This document shows positions 35,371 through 47,199 of a DNA stretch of 64,000 nt, piece after piece (positions within the stretch are counted from its first letter, which is position 1; each line of letters starts with the position of its first letter). The position numbers were made by a program, and so were the translations under genes. The notes beneath the pieces were generated by a model. That model made no database searches. It worked only from the letters and a program-made list of their open reading frames with translations, and was not told the DNA's origin. The stretch comes from Candidatus Competibacter phosphatis. GTDB lineage: Bacteria > Pseudomonadota > Gammaproteobacteria > Competibacterales > Competibacteraceae. Location of the stretch: assembly GCF_012939995.1 (NCBI RefSeq), contig NZ_SPMZ01000016.1, positions 23,931 to 87,930 on the forward strand, given 5' to 3'.

Positions 35371-36715
35371 CTATTTTCCGATGCAAAAAACTGCTAAAAA
35401 TCCGTGATAGCAGATCCTCGGACGTAAACTCCCCGGTAATTTCCGAAAGTGCATTCTGAGCCTCGCGCAATTCCTCGGCGATCAGTTCGCCGGCGCGATA
35501 AATCTCCAATTGATCCGCCGCCCGCGCCAATGCCGCCGCCGCTCGCGCCAATGCCTCCAGATGGCGGCGGCGAGCCATGAAGGTTCCCTCCCCACCACCG
35601 TGATACCCCATGCAAGTCCTGAGGTGTTCGCGCAGCAGATCCAAGCCTGCCTCGGTCTTGGCCGACAATGGAATTTCGCCGCCCCACTCACCGTCTCGAA
35701 CCACGGGCGTCCGGCCGGTCAGATCGATCTTGTTGTAAATCACCGTCACTGGTGTGTCCGCCGGCAACCGCTCTCGCAACTTGCGCTCTTCAACCGTCAA
35801 TCCCAGGCGATCATCCACCACCATCAGAATCCGATCGGCGGCGGCGATCTCGTGCCAGGCGCGGCGGATACCCTCTCGTTCGATCGGGTCGTCACTGTCG
35901 CGTAAACCAGCCGTATCGATCACATGCAACGGCATGCCGTCGATGCTGATCTGTTCGCGCAGCACGTCGCGGGTGGTGCCGGGCACGGCGGTGACGATGG
36001 CCGCCTCGCGCCCGGCCAGATGGTTCAGCAGGCTGGATTTGCCGGCATTCGGCCGGCCAGCGATCACCACGGTCATGCCGTCGCGCAACAAGCGACCCTG
36101 GCCGGCAGCGGCTTGCAGCTCGCCCAGGCGCTCCCGCAGATCCTGCAAGCGCCCGGCGACAACCCCGTCGGCGAGAAAGTCGATCTCCTCCTCGGGGAAG
36201 TCGATCGCCGCTTCGACATAGATGCGCAACTCGATCAAACCCTCGACCAGACTTCGCACTTGCCGGGAGAACTCGCCTTGCAAGGAACGCAAGGCGGCGC
36301 GAGCGGCGGCGGCGGTATCGCTGGCGATCAGATCGGCAACCGCCTCGGCTTGAGCCAAGTCGAGTTTATCGTTGAGAAAGGCTCGTTCGGAAAATTCACC
36401 GGGTCGAGCTGGCCACGCACCGAGTTCCAACAGCCGCGCCAACAGTAAATCCATAACCACCGGCCCGCCGTGACCCTGAAGTTCCAGCACGTCCTCGCCG
36501 GTGAAGGAACGTGGCGCGGGGAAATAAAGGACAATACCTTCGTCGAGCACCGTACCATCGCCCGCGCGAAACCGGCGGAACATGGCTTGTCGCGGCGGGG
36601 GCAAGTCGCCGCATACCGCTGCGGCAATGGCGGGAACCGCCGGCCCGGACACCCGAATCACGCCAATGCCGCCCCGACCAGGCGGGGTGGCGATGGCGGC
36701 GATGGTGGCGGTCAT
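35371..36715 (-). CDS. mnmE: tRNA modification GTPase MnmE, frameshift in the last codons
   Basis: 447 aa after correction. N-terminal tetrahydrofolate-binding part ([20 protein letters not shown]), G1 [15 protein letters not shown]3 [11 protein letters not shown]4 NKID. The C-terminus must be FCIGK-stop, whose Cys is catalytic. Six A (plus strand 35385-35390) instead of five turn it into [11 protein letters not shown] and run on to 35315. An error is the likely cause, but the site is also where the element inserted. Works with MnmG on wobble uridines. Confidence 0.94.
35377..35388. other. Candidate right attachment core in the mnmE end
   Basis: TCCGATGCAAAA, complement of the FCIG codons of mnmE, 121 bp outside the last arm repeat. 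It matches 21585-21596 at 11 of 12 bases. Confidence 0.4.
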
Positions 36716-36801
36716 GCTCCCTCTCCCTCAAGGAGAGCGGAAACGACACTCCTTCCCTCCCTGCCGAGGAGGGTTGGGGTGGGTAGCGGCTTGTGACACC
36801 A

Positions 36802-38592
36802 TTATTTCTTGCGCTTACCGGGATTCTTCGAATCGGGCAAGGCCTGCTTGGCGAGCGTCAACAGTTTCTTGGCCTGCTCGCCGAGCCCCGATCCGGACTT
36901 GGCCTTGAGCGCCGCAGCGTCGGCACCCGATTCCACCCGCTTGGTAATGACCCACTGTTGGGCAATGGACAGCATGTTGTTCACCACCCAGTACAACACC
37001 AGCCCGGACGGGAACCACAGGAACATGAAAGTGAACACGATCGGCAGCGCCATCATCACCTTGGCTTGAATCGGATCGGGTGGCGCCGGACTCAGTTTCT
37101 GTTGGGCGAACATGGTGACGCCCATGATCAGTGGCAGCACGTAGTACGGGTCTGGAATCGACATGTCCCTGATCCAGAACATGAACGGCGCCTGACGCAA
37201 CTGCACGCTTTCCACCAACACCCAGTACAGGGCGATGAACACCGGAATCTGTACCAGAATCGGCAGGCAGCCCCCCAGCGGATTGACCTTCTCCTTTTTG
37301 TACAGGCCCATCATCGCTTCGTTCATCTTCTGCTTGTCGTCGCCGTACAGCTCCTTGAGCCGGGTCAGTTCCGGTGCCAACCGGCGCATGTTGGCCATTG
37401 AGCGATAGCTGGTCTCCGACAGCTTGTAGAACGCCAGTTTGATCAGGATGGTAAGAAAGATGATCGCCCAACCCCAATTGCCGACGATGGCGTGAATCCA
37501 TTTCAGCAGCCAGAACAACGGCTCGGCGATGATGGTCAACTTCCCGTAGTCCACGGTCAGTTGCAGGTTGGGCGCGATTTCCTCCAGCACGCTCGGCAAC
37601 TTGGGACCCACGTACAGGCGGGTGTGGAAATCGCCGGTCGCGCCGGCTGGCACGGCCTGCACCGCGCCGCGCATCCCCACCACATAGCGGTTGCCGCCGA
37701 CCACCCGAGTGTAGAAATCGTCGGTCTCGCCCGGATTCGGCAGCCACGCACCGAGAAAGTAATGCTGGATCATGGCGACCCAACCATCCTTGACCGACTG
37801 GTTCAGCTCCTTTTTGTCCATGTCGCTGAAGGAAATCTTCTCGTAGCGCTGTTCGGGTGTGGAAATCACCGCGCCGGTATAGGTCACCACGCCGCCGCCA
37901 AAGTAGCTGTTGGCCTTGTGTGGCGGCGTGCGCTGCAACTGGCGGTACTGACTACCCTGCCAATCGTCGGCGCTGTTGTTTTCCACCCGATGGTTCAGTT
38001 CCACCAGGAAACTGCCGCGGCGGAACGTGTAAGTCTTGACCACCTTCAAACCGGACGGGTCCGACCAGTTCAGCCGCACTTCCAGCGTATCCTGACCGTC
38101 CGCCAGCCGGTATTCGTCCTGTTCGGCGCTAAACTGCGCGTAATGATTGGGCGCGGGCGCGTCGTTCAGCGCCAGCAAACCGGACTGGGCGATGAAAATG
38201 TCCGCTCCGCTATCCTTGAGCAACTGAAAGGGTTGGTCCGGCTGCTGCACCGATTCCGGATAGGTGCGCAGCCCGACCCGGCGTAGGTCGCCGCCCAGGG
38301 TATCGATTTCGGCCTCGAACATGTCGGTGACGACCCGCACCCGCTGGCCGCCGCCGAGGGCTTGAGGTCCCGCGCTCACCGCCGGCCCGGCGACCGGTAC
38401 GTCCTCGCCGGGCTTCAGCGCCGGCAGGGTGGATCCCGTGGGGTCGGTGAGACCGGTCGCACCGGCTGGCGTGGTGGCCACCGGTGGCGCCGGCGGCGGA
38501 TGCTTCTTGGCCTGGAATTCCAGCCAATTCTGCCACAGCAGAAACAGCACGAACGCCATGGCGGCGCCCAGCAACAAACGTTGGTTTTCCAT
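36802..38592 (-). CDS. yidC: Membrane protein insertase YidC
   Basis: 596 aa. N-terminal anchor ([20 protein letters not shown]), large periplasmic domain (about 60-360), then the conserved five-helix region with GNWGWAIIFLTILIKLAFY, GGCLPILVQIPVFIALYWVL and the basic C-terminus. Inserts inner-membrane proteins with or without SecYEG. ATG 38592 has AAGGA 6 nt before it; the ATG one codon earlier is also possible. The yidD stop overlaps the start. Confidence 0.95.
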   Translation of the reverse strand: MENQRLLLGAAMAFVLFLLWQNWLEFQAKKHPPPAPPVATTPAGATGLTDPTGSTLPALKPGEDVPVAGPAVSAGPQALGGGQRVRVVTDMFEAEIDTLGGDLRRVGLRTYPESVQQPDQPFQLLKDSGADIFIAQSGLLALNDAPAPNHYAQFSAEQDEYRLADGQDTLEVRLNWSDPSGLKVVKTYTFRRGSFLVELNHRVENNSADDWQGSQYRQLQRTPPHKANSYFGGGVVTYTGAVISTPEQRYEKISFSDMDKKELNQSVKDGWVAMIQHYFLGAWLPNPGETDDFYTRVVGGNRYVVGMRGAVQAVPAGATGDFHTRLYVGPKLPSVLEEIAPNLQLTVDYGKLTIIAEPLFWLLKWIHAIVGNWGWAIIFLTILIKLAFYKLSETSYRSMANMRRLAPELTRLKELYGDDKQKMNEAMMGLYKKEKVNPLGGCLPILVQIPVFIALYWVLVESVQLRQAPFMFWIRDMSIPDPYYVLPLIMGVTMFAQQKLSPAPPDPIQAKVMMALPIVFTFMFLWFPSGLVLYWVVNNMLSIAQQWVITKRVESGADAAALKAKSGSGLGEQAKKLLTLAKQALPDSKNPGKRKK

Positions 38593-38822
38593 CATCGGTC
38601 CTTCTGGACAGGTTCGGGAACAGGATCGACGCCACCCGGATGCCAGGGATGGCAGCGCAGCACGCGCCGGATCGCCAGCCAACCGCCGCGCAGGGCGCCA
38701 TGGCGCTCGATGGCCTCGCGGGCATACTGGGAACAGCTCGGATAAAAACGGCAGTGGTTGCCCAACAATGGACTGAGCAGAAGTTGGTAGCCGCGAATCA
38801 GGACGATCAGGATAGTGCGCAT
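38592..38822 (-). CDS. yidD: Membrane protein insertion efficiency factor YidD
   Basis: 76 aa. [39 protein letters not shown] and [20 protein letters not shown] are the family hallmarks. Amphipathic, membrane-associated. Overlaps rnpA at its start and yidC at its stop. Confidence 0.94.
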   Translation of the reverse strand: MRTILIVLIRGYQLLLSPLLGNHCRFYPSCSQYAREAIERHGALRGGWLAIRRVLRCHPWHPGGVDPVPEPVQKDR

Positions 38823-39169
38823 GGCCGCGCGAACCTCCGCCAGTGCCGTTGCAGCGAGGCAAACAGGATCGCGTTGCCCTGCTCCGCCGCGCCGACGCGG
38901 CCCATGACCACGCAGTCCCACCCGCCGATCCCTGGCTGGTGGTGTCGGAAACTTTCGCGCACCAATCGCTTGAGGCGGTTGCGCGCCACGGCGGATTTCG
39001 CGACCTTGCGGGAGATGGCCAGGCCCAGGCGGGGATAAGGCAAATCGTTGGGGCGGGCAAGCACGGTGAAATAGCGGTCGCTGGATTTGACCGGCCGGGC
39101 GAACACGCCGGTAAAGGCTTTCCGGCCGGTCAACCGGGCGCGGCGCGAAAAGCGCGCGCCACCGGCCAT
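38807..39169 (-). CDS. rnpA: Ribonuclease P protein component
   Basis: 120 aa. [20 protein letters not shown] and [11 protein letters not shown] are the RNR motif region of RnpA. ATG 39169 gives [19 protein letters not shown]; longer starts would run into rpmH. Protein subunit of RNase P, 5' maturation of tRNAs. Confidence 0.94.
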   Translation of the reverse strand: MAGGARFSRRARLTGRKAFTGVFARPVKSSDRYFTVLARPNDLPYPRLGLAISRKVAKSAVARNRLKRLVRESFRHHQPGIGGWDCVVMGRVGAAEQGNAILFASLQRHWRRFARPCALS

Positions 39170-39173
39170 GGAG

Positions 39174-39308
39174 TCAGGGCGCCAGCCGGGCGCGGCCCTT
39201 GGCGCGACGCGCCTTGATAACCAAGCGGCCACCCCGGGTGGCCATGCGGGCGCGAAACCCGTGGGTACGCTTGCGGTGGATGTTGCTAGGCTGGAAAGTC
39301 CGCTTCAT
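39174..39308 (-). CDS. rpmH: 50S ribosomal protein L34
   Basis: 44 aa: [20 protein letters not shown], then [20 protein letters not shown]. Standard L34. Starts the minus-strand rpmH-rnpA-yidD-yidC-mnmE run, divergent from dnaA. Confidence 0.97.
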   Translation of the reverse strand: MKRTFQPSNIHRKRTHGFRARMATRGGRLVIKARRAKGRARLAP

Positions 39309-39511
39309 GTCGTGGTTCCTTAAAGATACTTGCGAGGCAAACCGGTTTGCGGTTTTTACCGCAAACGCGAAACTTACTGATCAAGAGATAAATTTGTCAA
39401 GCACTACGCAGCCTGCGATCGACGTCGCGCCTGTGGATAAGTGGTGGATAAGCCATCGGCGACTCACTAGACTGAGCAATTCCGCCTAAGGTGCCGCCAG
39501 GAGGACTGCCT
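39309..39511. promoter_or_regulatory. rpmH-dnaA divergent promoter region with DnaA box
   Basis: 203 bp. An exact DnaA box TGTGGATAA at 39432-39440 and a one-mismatch box GGTGGATAA at 39443-39451 suggest autoregulation of dnaA. AGGAGG at 39500-39505 serves the dnaA GTG. Confidence 0.65.
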
Positions 39512-40869
39512 GTGGACCACGAGTTGTGGAAAGCGTGCCTGAAATGTCTGGAACGCGAATTATCGGAACCTCAGTTGAATACCTGGATTCGACCGCTGCA
39601 TGCCCGAGAGGACAACAGCGGCCTGCACCTGCTCGCGCCGAATCGCTTTGTGCTCGACTGGGTCAAGAAACACCATCTGACACAGATCAAGACCGTACTG
39701 GAACAGTTGCGCCCCGAACAATCGCCGGAAGTGCTGCTGGAAATCGGCAGCGGCGCCGCCCAAGTCGAGCCGGCGGCGACTCAAGATGAGGAAGCGCCTC
39801 CGGCCGAGCCGTCCGCCGGGCCGACCATCGACGCCAACGAGCTGCTCAAGAGCGGGGCGCTCAACCCGGATTTCACCTTTACCACTTTCGTCGAGGGTAA
39901 TTCCAACCAGATTGCCCGAGCCGCCTGCCTGCAAGTCACGCAAAATCCCGGCAAGGCTTATAATCCGTTGTTTATTTACGGTGGCACCGGTTTGGGCAAG
40001 ACCCACCTCATCCACGCCGTCGGCAACATGCTGCGCGCACGCGATGCCAGCGCCCAGGTGGTCTACCAAAATTGCGAGTATTTCGTCGCCGACATGGTGC
40101 GCTCCCTGCAACATAACGCGATCAACGAGTTCAAGCGCCGCTATCGGGTATTGGATGCCTTGCTGATCGACGACGTGCAGTTTCTGGCCGGCAAGGAGCG
40201 CTCCCAGGAAGAGTTCTTCTACACCTTCAACAGCCTGCTGGAAAGCCGCCAGCAGGTGATCCTGACCTGCGATCGCTACCCCAAGGAAGTCGCCGGCCTG
40301 GAAGACCGACTCAAGTCGCGCTTCGGTTCCGGTCTGACCGTGGCGGTCGAGCCGCCGGAACTGGAAACCCGGGTAGCGATCCTCAAGAGCAAGGCCGAAC
40401 AGATTCAACTTGGGCTGCCCGACGAAGTCGCCTTCTTCATCGCTCAGCGTATCCGCTCCAACGTCCGCGAACTGGAAGGCGCGCTGCGACGGGTCTACGC
40501 CAACGCCCAGTTCACCGGCAGGCCCATTACCCTGCTTTCGCCAAGGAAGTTTTGAGCGATCTGCTGACGCTGCAAGACAAGCTGGTCACCATCGAAAACA
40601 TCCAACGAACCGTGGCGGATTATTACAAAATCACCATCGGCGAGCTGCTGTCCAACAGCCGGTTGCGTGTCCTGTCCCGCCCCCGGCAGATCGCGATGGC
40701 GCTGACCAAGGAACTGACCGCGCTCAGCCTGCCGGAGATCGGCGAGGCGTTCGGCGGGCGGGATCACACCACCGTCCTGCACGCCTGCCGGAGGGTGCGG
40801 GAACTCCAGCACAGTGACCCGCAGATCCATGACGATTACACTAATTTGCTATCGACGCTGACTAACTAG
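39512..40869 (+). CDS. dnaA: Chromosomal replication initiator DnaA, one-base frameshift
   Basis: 452 aa after correction. Domain I ([20 protein letters not shown]), AAA+ with Walker [18 protein letters not shown] and Walker [14 protein letters not shown]-terminal DnaA-box-binding HTH with [16 protein letters not shown]. The frame breaks near 40531 (ACCCTGCTTTCGCC); one extra G gives [16 protein letters not shown] 39512 follows AGGAGG by 6 nt. Confidence 0.96.
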
Positions 40870-41443
40870 AAAATCCCTGTGGATAAGCTCTGTGGATAAG
40901 TTGAATAACTTTCCAAGACCCGTTAATTAGCTTTTAAACTCAATTTTTATTTATAATAATTCCATCAAAATCAAAATAATAAATATCATTTATTGGATAA
41001 AATCCATGAAATTGACAATTTTTTTCGTGAACTTTCTATATAAACCAAAAATACCCTGTGGATAACTTTGTGGATAAGTCGGCCGTTTCTGTGGATAAGT
41101 CGGCAAAATCTGTGGATAACTTTGTGGATAACTTTTTGCCCAAAAAAAAGTTATCCACAGGAGAATCGACTTATCCACATTTCATCCACAGACTTATCCA
41201 CAGGAAAAATCAATGTATGTGATTTATTTTTAATAACAAAAAAAAAGTTATCCACAGAAAATGCTCTCCCTAATAATAATAATCTTTTAAATATATATAA
41301 GATCTTCTCTATTGTTGGAGCGCCGCGAAAATCAGGTCGTGCGGACAGGCAAAATTTTATTTACCCTATGGCCAAGTAGGAAATAGGGTCTACCCGCTCG
41401 AACACGGTGGAGACCGAACGAACAGGCATACCGGAGAACTTCG
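40870..41443. other. Chromosomal origin oriC
   Basis: 574 bp between dnaA and dnaN. Exact DnaA boxes TGTGGATAA at 40878, 40891, 41057, 41069, 41090, 41111 and 41123, and in inverse orientation TTATCCACA at 41151, 41171, 41194 and 41248 (eleven in all; TCATCCACA at 41182 has one mismatch). AT-rich stretches at about 40920-41040 and 41205-41310 are candidate unwinding regions. Forward boxes on the left, inverse boxes on the right. Confidence 0.9.
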
Positions 41444-42545
41444 ATGAAACTGGAAGCCAAGCGCGAGCAACTGCTCAAACCGCTGCAACATGTGATCGGC
41501 GCGGTCGAACGTCGGCAGACGCTGCCGATCCTGACCAACGTGCTGGTGTCAGCGCGGGAGCGGGAACTGACCCTGACCACCACCGATCTGGAAATGGAAC
41601 TGTCCGTTCGGGTCGAACTGCAAGTGGAGACGCCGGGCGAGACCACCCTCCCGGCCCGTAGGCTGCACGACATCCTGCGCGCCCTACCGGACGATGCCAG
41701 CGTGACGCTGAGCGTCGAGGGTGACAAGGCCACCGTGCGCTGCGGCCGCAGCCGTTTTACCCTGATCCACCCTGCCGGCCGGCGATTTCCCCACCCTGGA
41801 GGACTTACCGTTCGAAGGTGATATCCGCCTGCCGCAAGGCATTCTGCGCAGCCTGATCGAGCGTACCCATTTCGCCATGGCCCAACAGGACGTGCGCTAC
41901 TACCTCAACGGTCTGCTGCTGGAAGTCAGTCCCGGCGTGCTACGACTGGTCGCCACTGACGGCCACCGGCTGGCGTTCCAGGAACTACATGCCGAAGTCG
42001 ACGTGGCGGAAACCCGCCAGGTGATCGTGCCGCGCAAGGGTGTGCTGGAATTGCTGCGCTTGCTGGGCGACAACGAGGTTGAAGCGACGATCCGGATCGG
42101 CGCCAACCATATCCGACTGGTGCTGGGTGACGTCTGCCTGACCTCCAAGCTGATCGAGGGCAAGTTCCCCGATTACCAGCGCGTGATCCCCAGCGAAGGC
42201 GACCGGGTGGTGATCGCCGACCGGCTGGTGCTGCGCGGCGCGCTGGCGCGGGCCGGCATCGTACTCAGCGACAAGACCCAGGGCGTGCGCCTGCAACTGG
42301 AAGACTGGATCCTGCGGGCGCAGGCGCAAAATTCCGAGCAGGAAGAGGCCGAGGAGGAAGTCGAGATCAACTACAGCGGCGGCCCGCTGGAGGTTGGTTT
42401 CAACGTGACGTATTTGCTCGACGCGCTGGGCGCGCTGGGCGGCGAGCTGGCCAAGCTGTCCTTTTCCGACTCCGCCAGCAGTTGTCTGATCGAGGAAGCC
42501 GATGGCAGCGGCGGCAAGCATGTCATCATGCCGATGCGGCTCTGA
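41444..42545 (+). CDS. dnaN: DNA polymerase III beta clamp, frameshift
   Basis: 366 aa after correction, exactly E. coli length. MKLEAKREQLLKPLQHVIGA, DGHRLAFQEL, C-terminal KHVIMPMRL. The break is at GCCGGCCGGCGATTTCC (about 41777-41787): a CGGC unit looks duplicated; removing it gives HPAGDFPTLEDLPFEG. Residues in SEQEEAEEEVEIN form an acidic loop not usual for the family. Confidence 0.96.
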
Positions 42546-42607
42546 TGCAGGACAGCGGGGTCAGGGGCCGGTGAGCGGCGCTCCAGGGGCGGCGCGCTAG
42601 GGCCGCC

Positions 42608-43696
42608 ATGCGGGTCGCTAGCCTTGATATTACCGGGTTTCGCAACCTGCGGCCGGTTCGGATCGACTGTTCGCCCGGCCTGAACCTGCTGGTCGGTCCC
42701 AACGCCTCCGGCAAGACCAGCCTGCTGGAGGCGTTGTACGTTCTGGGTCGCGGCCGTTCGTTCCGCGCCCGCCAGCAGCGAGAGTTGATTCAGACCGATG
42801 CGCCCTGGTTTCGGGTGGTGGCGATGCTGGACGGCGGCGACGGTCGGCGGCGACCGGTCGGCATCGAACGCGGCCCGCAGGAGCTGGCCATCCGCATCGA
42901 CGGCGCACCAACCCGCTCGCTGGCGGAGTTGGCTCGGCAGGTGCCGGTACTGCTGCTCAATCCCGACAGCCACCGACTGCTGGAAGACGGGCCGCGTCAG
43001 CGGCGGCGCTTCATGGACTGGGGTCTGTTTCACGCCGAACCGACCTTCATCGACGCTTGGCGGCGCTACGAGACGGCCCTGCGCCATCGTAACGCCGCCT
43101 TGCGGGCCGGAGCCGCCGACCGGGCGGTGGATGCCTGGGATGGCGAGCTGGCGGCGGCGGCCGCGATCCTCGACCGGCTGCGCGATGCCTTCTGTACGGC
43201 CCTGGAAGGCGTCTTGGAGCCATTGGCGGCCCGTACCCTGGGCAAGGAAAGGGTCGGCGTCGATTATCGCCGTGGCTGGCCTCTGGAGCCGTCAGAACGG
43301 GATTTCGCGGTGTGGTTGCGCGCCGGTCGCGGTTCGGATCGTCAGCAGGGCCATACCCGGTCGGGGCCGCATCGGGCCGATTTCACGCTCCGGGTCGCCA
43401 GCCAGCCGCCCGGCGCGGCACTCTCTCGCGGTCAGCAGAAGCTGCTGACGATCGCGCTGTTGCTGGCGCAGGCGGAGTTGTACCACCGCCACCTCGGCGA
43501 TGCCTGCATTCTGCTGATCGACGATCTGCCGGCGGAACTGGATCCCGGAAACCGGGCTCGGGTGTCGCGGACCCTGGCGGAACTGGACGCGCAGTTGTTT
43601 GTCACCGCTATCGAGCCGGGATTGCTGGATATTGCGCCCTGGCGCGCGGCGAAGACCTTCGGTCTGACGGGCGGCGATGTACGCGAAATGATATAA
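42608..43696 (+). CDS. recF: DNA replication and repair protein RecF
   Basis: 362 aa, intact. Walker A LLVGPNASGKTSLLEALYVL; signature ALSRGQQKLLTIALLLAQAE; Walker B CILLIDDLPAELD. Loads RecA at gaps with RecOR. Follows dnaN after 62 bp and precedes gyrB, standard order. Confidence 0.95.
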   Translation: MRVASLDITGFRNLRPVRIDCSPGLNLLVGPNASGKTSLLEALYVLGRGRSFRARQQRELIQTDAPWFRVVAMLDGGDGRRRPVGIERGPQELAIRIDGAPTRSLAELARQVPVLLLNPDSHRLLEDGPRQRRRFMDWGLFHAEPTFIDAWRRYETALRHRNAALRAGAADRAVDAWDGELAAAAAILDRLRDAFCTALEGVLEPLAARTLGKERVGVDYRRGWPLEPSERDFAVWLRAGRGSDRQQGHTRSGPHRADFTLRVASQPPGAALSRGQQKLLTIALLLAQAELYHRHLGDACILLIDDLPAELDPGNRARVSRTLAELDAQLFVTAIEPGLLDIAPWRAAKTFGLTGGDVREMI

Positions 43697-46135
<2,439 letters not shown>

Positions 46136-46139
<4 letters not shown>

Positions 46140-47131
46140 CCGGTGTTGGCGGGTGGCTGGGAGACATGGTGGCTTTTTCCCGGACCGCCGGTGGCGATGG
46201 CTTGCCCGCCCCGCACGTCCAGCCAGTGCACCGTCCGCGCCATGGGTTCCGGTTGCAGGGTGACGTGGTGGATGCCGAATCGTTCGTCGAGCAGGGCGAG
46301 GCAAGCATCGAGCACCGTTTCCCATTGGCGTAGATCCCGCACCAGCAGATGAGCCGAGAGCATGACCTTTTCCGGGGCCACGCTCCAGATATGCAGGTCG
46401 TGCACCGATATCACGCCAGGCAGGCAGGCCAGGGACTGGCCCACTTCTTCCAGTGCCAGATCAAGCGGCGTGCCTTCCATCAGTCCGTGCAGGGCTTCGC
46501 GCAGTAGGCGCAGACTGGAGAACAGAACTAGCGCGCCGATGCCCAGCGAGAGCAGCGGATCGATGGGTGTCCAGCCGGTGAGGGCGATCACGATGCCGGA
46601 CAGCAGGGCAGCCATCGAGCCCAGCACATCTCCCAGGACGTGCAGCAACGCCGCGCGGGTATTGAGATTCCGCTCCCCGCGACTGAGCAGCCAGGCCACT
46701 AGCAGGTTGATCGCCAGCCCGACGGCGGCGGCCAGCGATACGGCCTCGCCGACGACGGCCTGAGGGTCGCGCAGCCGTTGCATCGCGGAGATGGCCAGCC
46801 AGGTCACTAGTGCCAGCATGGCGCCGCTATTGACCAAGGCCGCCAGAAATTCGGCGCGACCAAACCCATAGCTGTGTCGGGTCGAGACTGGTCGCCGGGC
46901 CAGCCAGGCGGCGGCGGCGGCCAGCGTGAGCGCGCCGGCGTCGTTGACCATGTGGCCCGCATCGGCCACCAACGCCAGCGATCCCGCCCACCAACCCACC
47001 CCAGCCTCCACCCCGGCATACGCCAGCGTGATGGCGGCCGCGATCCACAGCATGCGACCGGCGGTTTCGCAGTGACGATGAGAGTGAGAATGCGCGTGGG
47101 ATTGAGTATGCATGGGAGACGTGTGGTCCAT
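46136..47131 (-). CDS. Cation diffusion facilitator (Zn/Co/Cd efflux)
   Basis: 331 aa from ATG 47131. His-rich N-terminus ([13 protein letters not shown]), six membrane helices, metal-site motifs [10 protein letters not shown] in helix 2 and HVLGDVLGS in helix 5, and a cytoplasmic C-terminal domain ([13 protein letters not shown]). Czc D/ZitB-like proton antiporter. Longer starts would overlap the divergent neighbour. Confidence 0.9.
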
Positions 47132-47199
47132 GGTCGTTCCGCGCCATTCGCGTTGGAGATCGCGACGGGCGGTCTTGTTTGACGGTTTAGGAATCGTTG

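Larger units (their letters stand above)
21585..35388. mobile_element. P4/PICI-like integrative element at the mnmE 3' end
   Basis: About 13.8 kb with the genes all on the minus strand: tyrosine integrase next to mnmE, AlpA-type regulator, primase-helicase, DUF3102 protein, many small proteins, candidate terminase small subunit and HicA/DUF1902. No capsid, tail, lysis or conjugation gene is seen, so it resembles a phage satellite more than a full prophage. Ends are set by TTGGGCACA/ATGGGCACA repeats (two on the left, five on the right) and by the 11/12 match TCCGATGCAGAA (21585) / TCCGATGCAAAA (35377). The latter lies in the FCIGK codons at the end of mnmE, the site used by SGI1-type islands. 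Exact ends are uncertain. Confidence 0.75.

Noticed and set aside
40878-41256. Regular repeats resembling a CRISPR array
   Set aside because: Units are 9-bp DnaA boxes in both orientations between dnaA and dnaN; no spacers of constant length and no cas genes.
43026-43041. TGTTTCACGCCGAACC in recF as a fourth parS site
   Set aside because: The central CACGTG is broken at two positions and the word lies in well-conserved codons.
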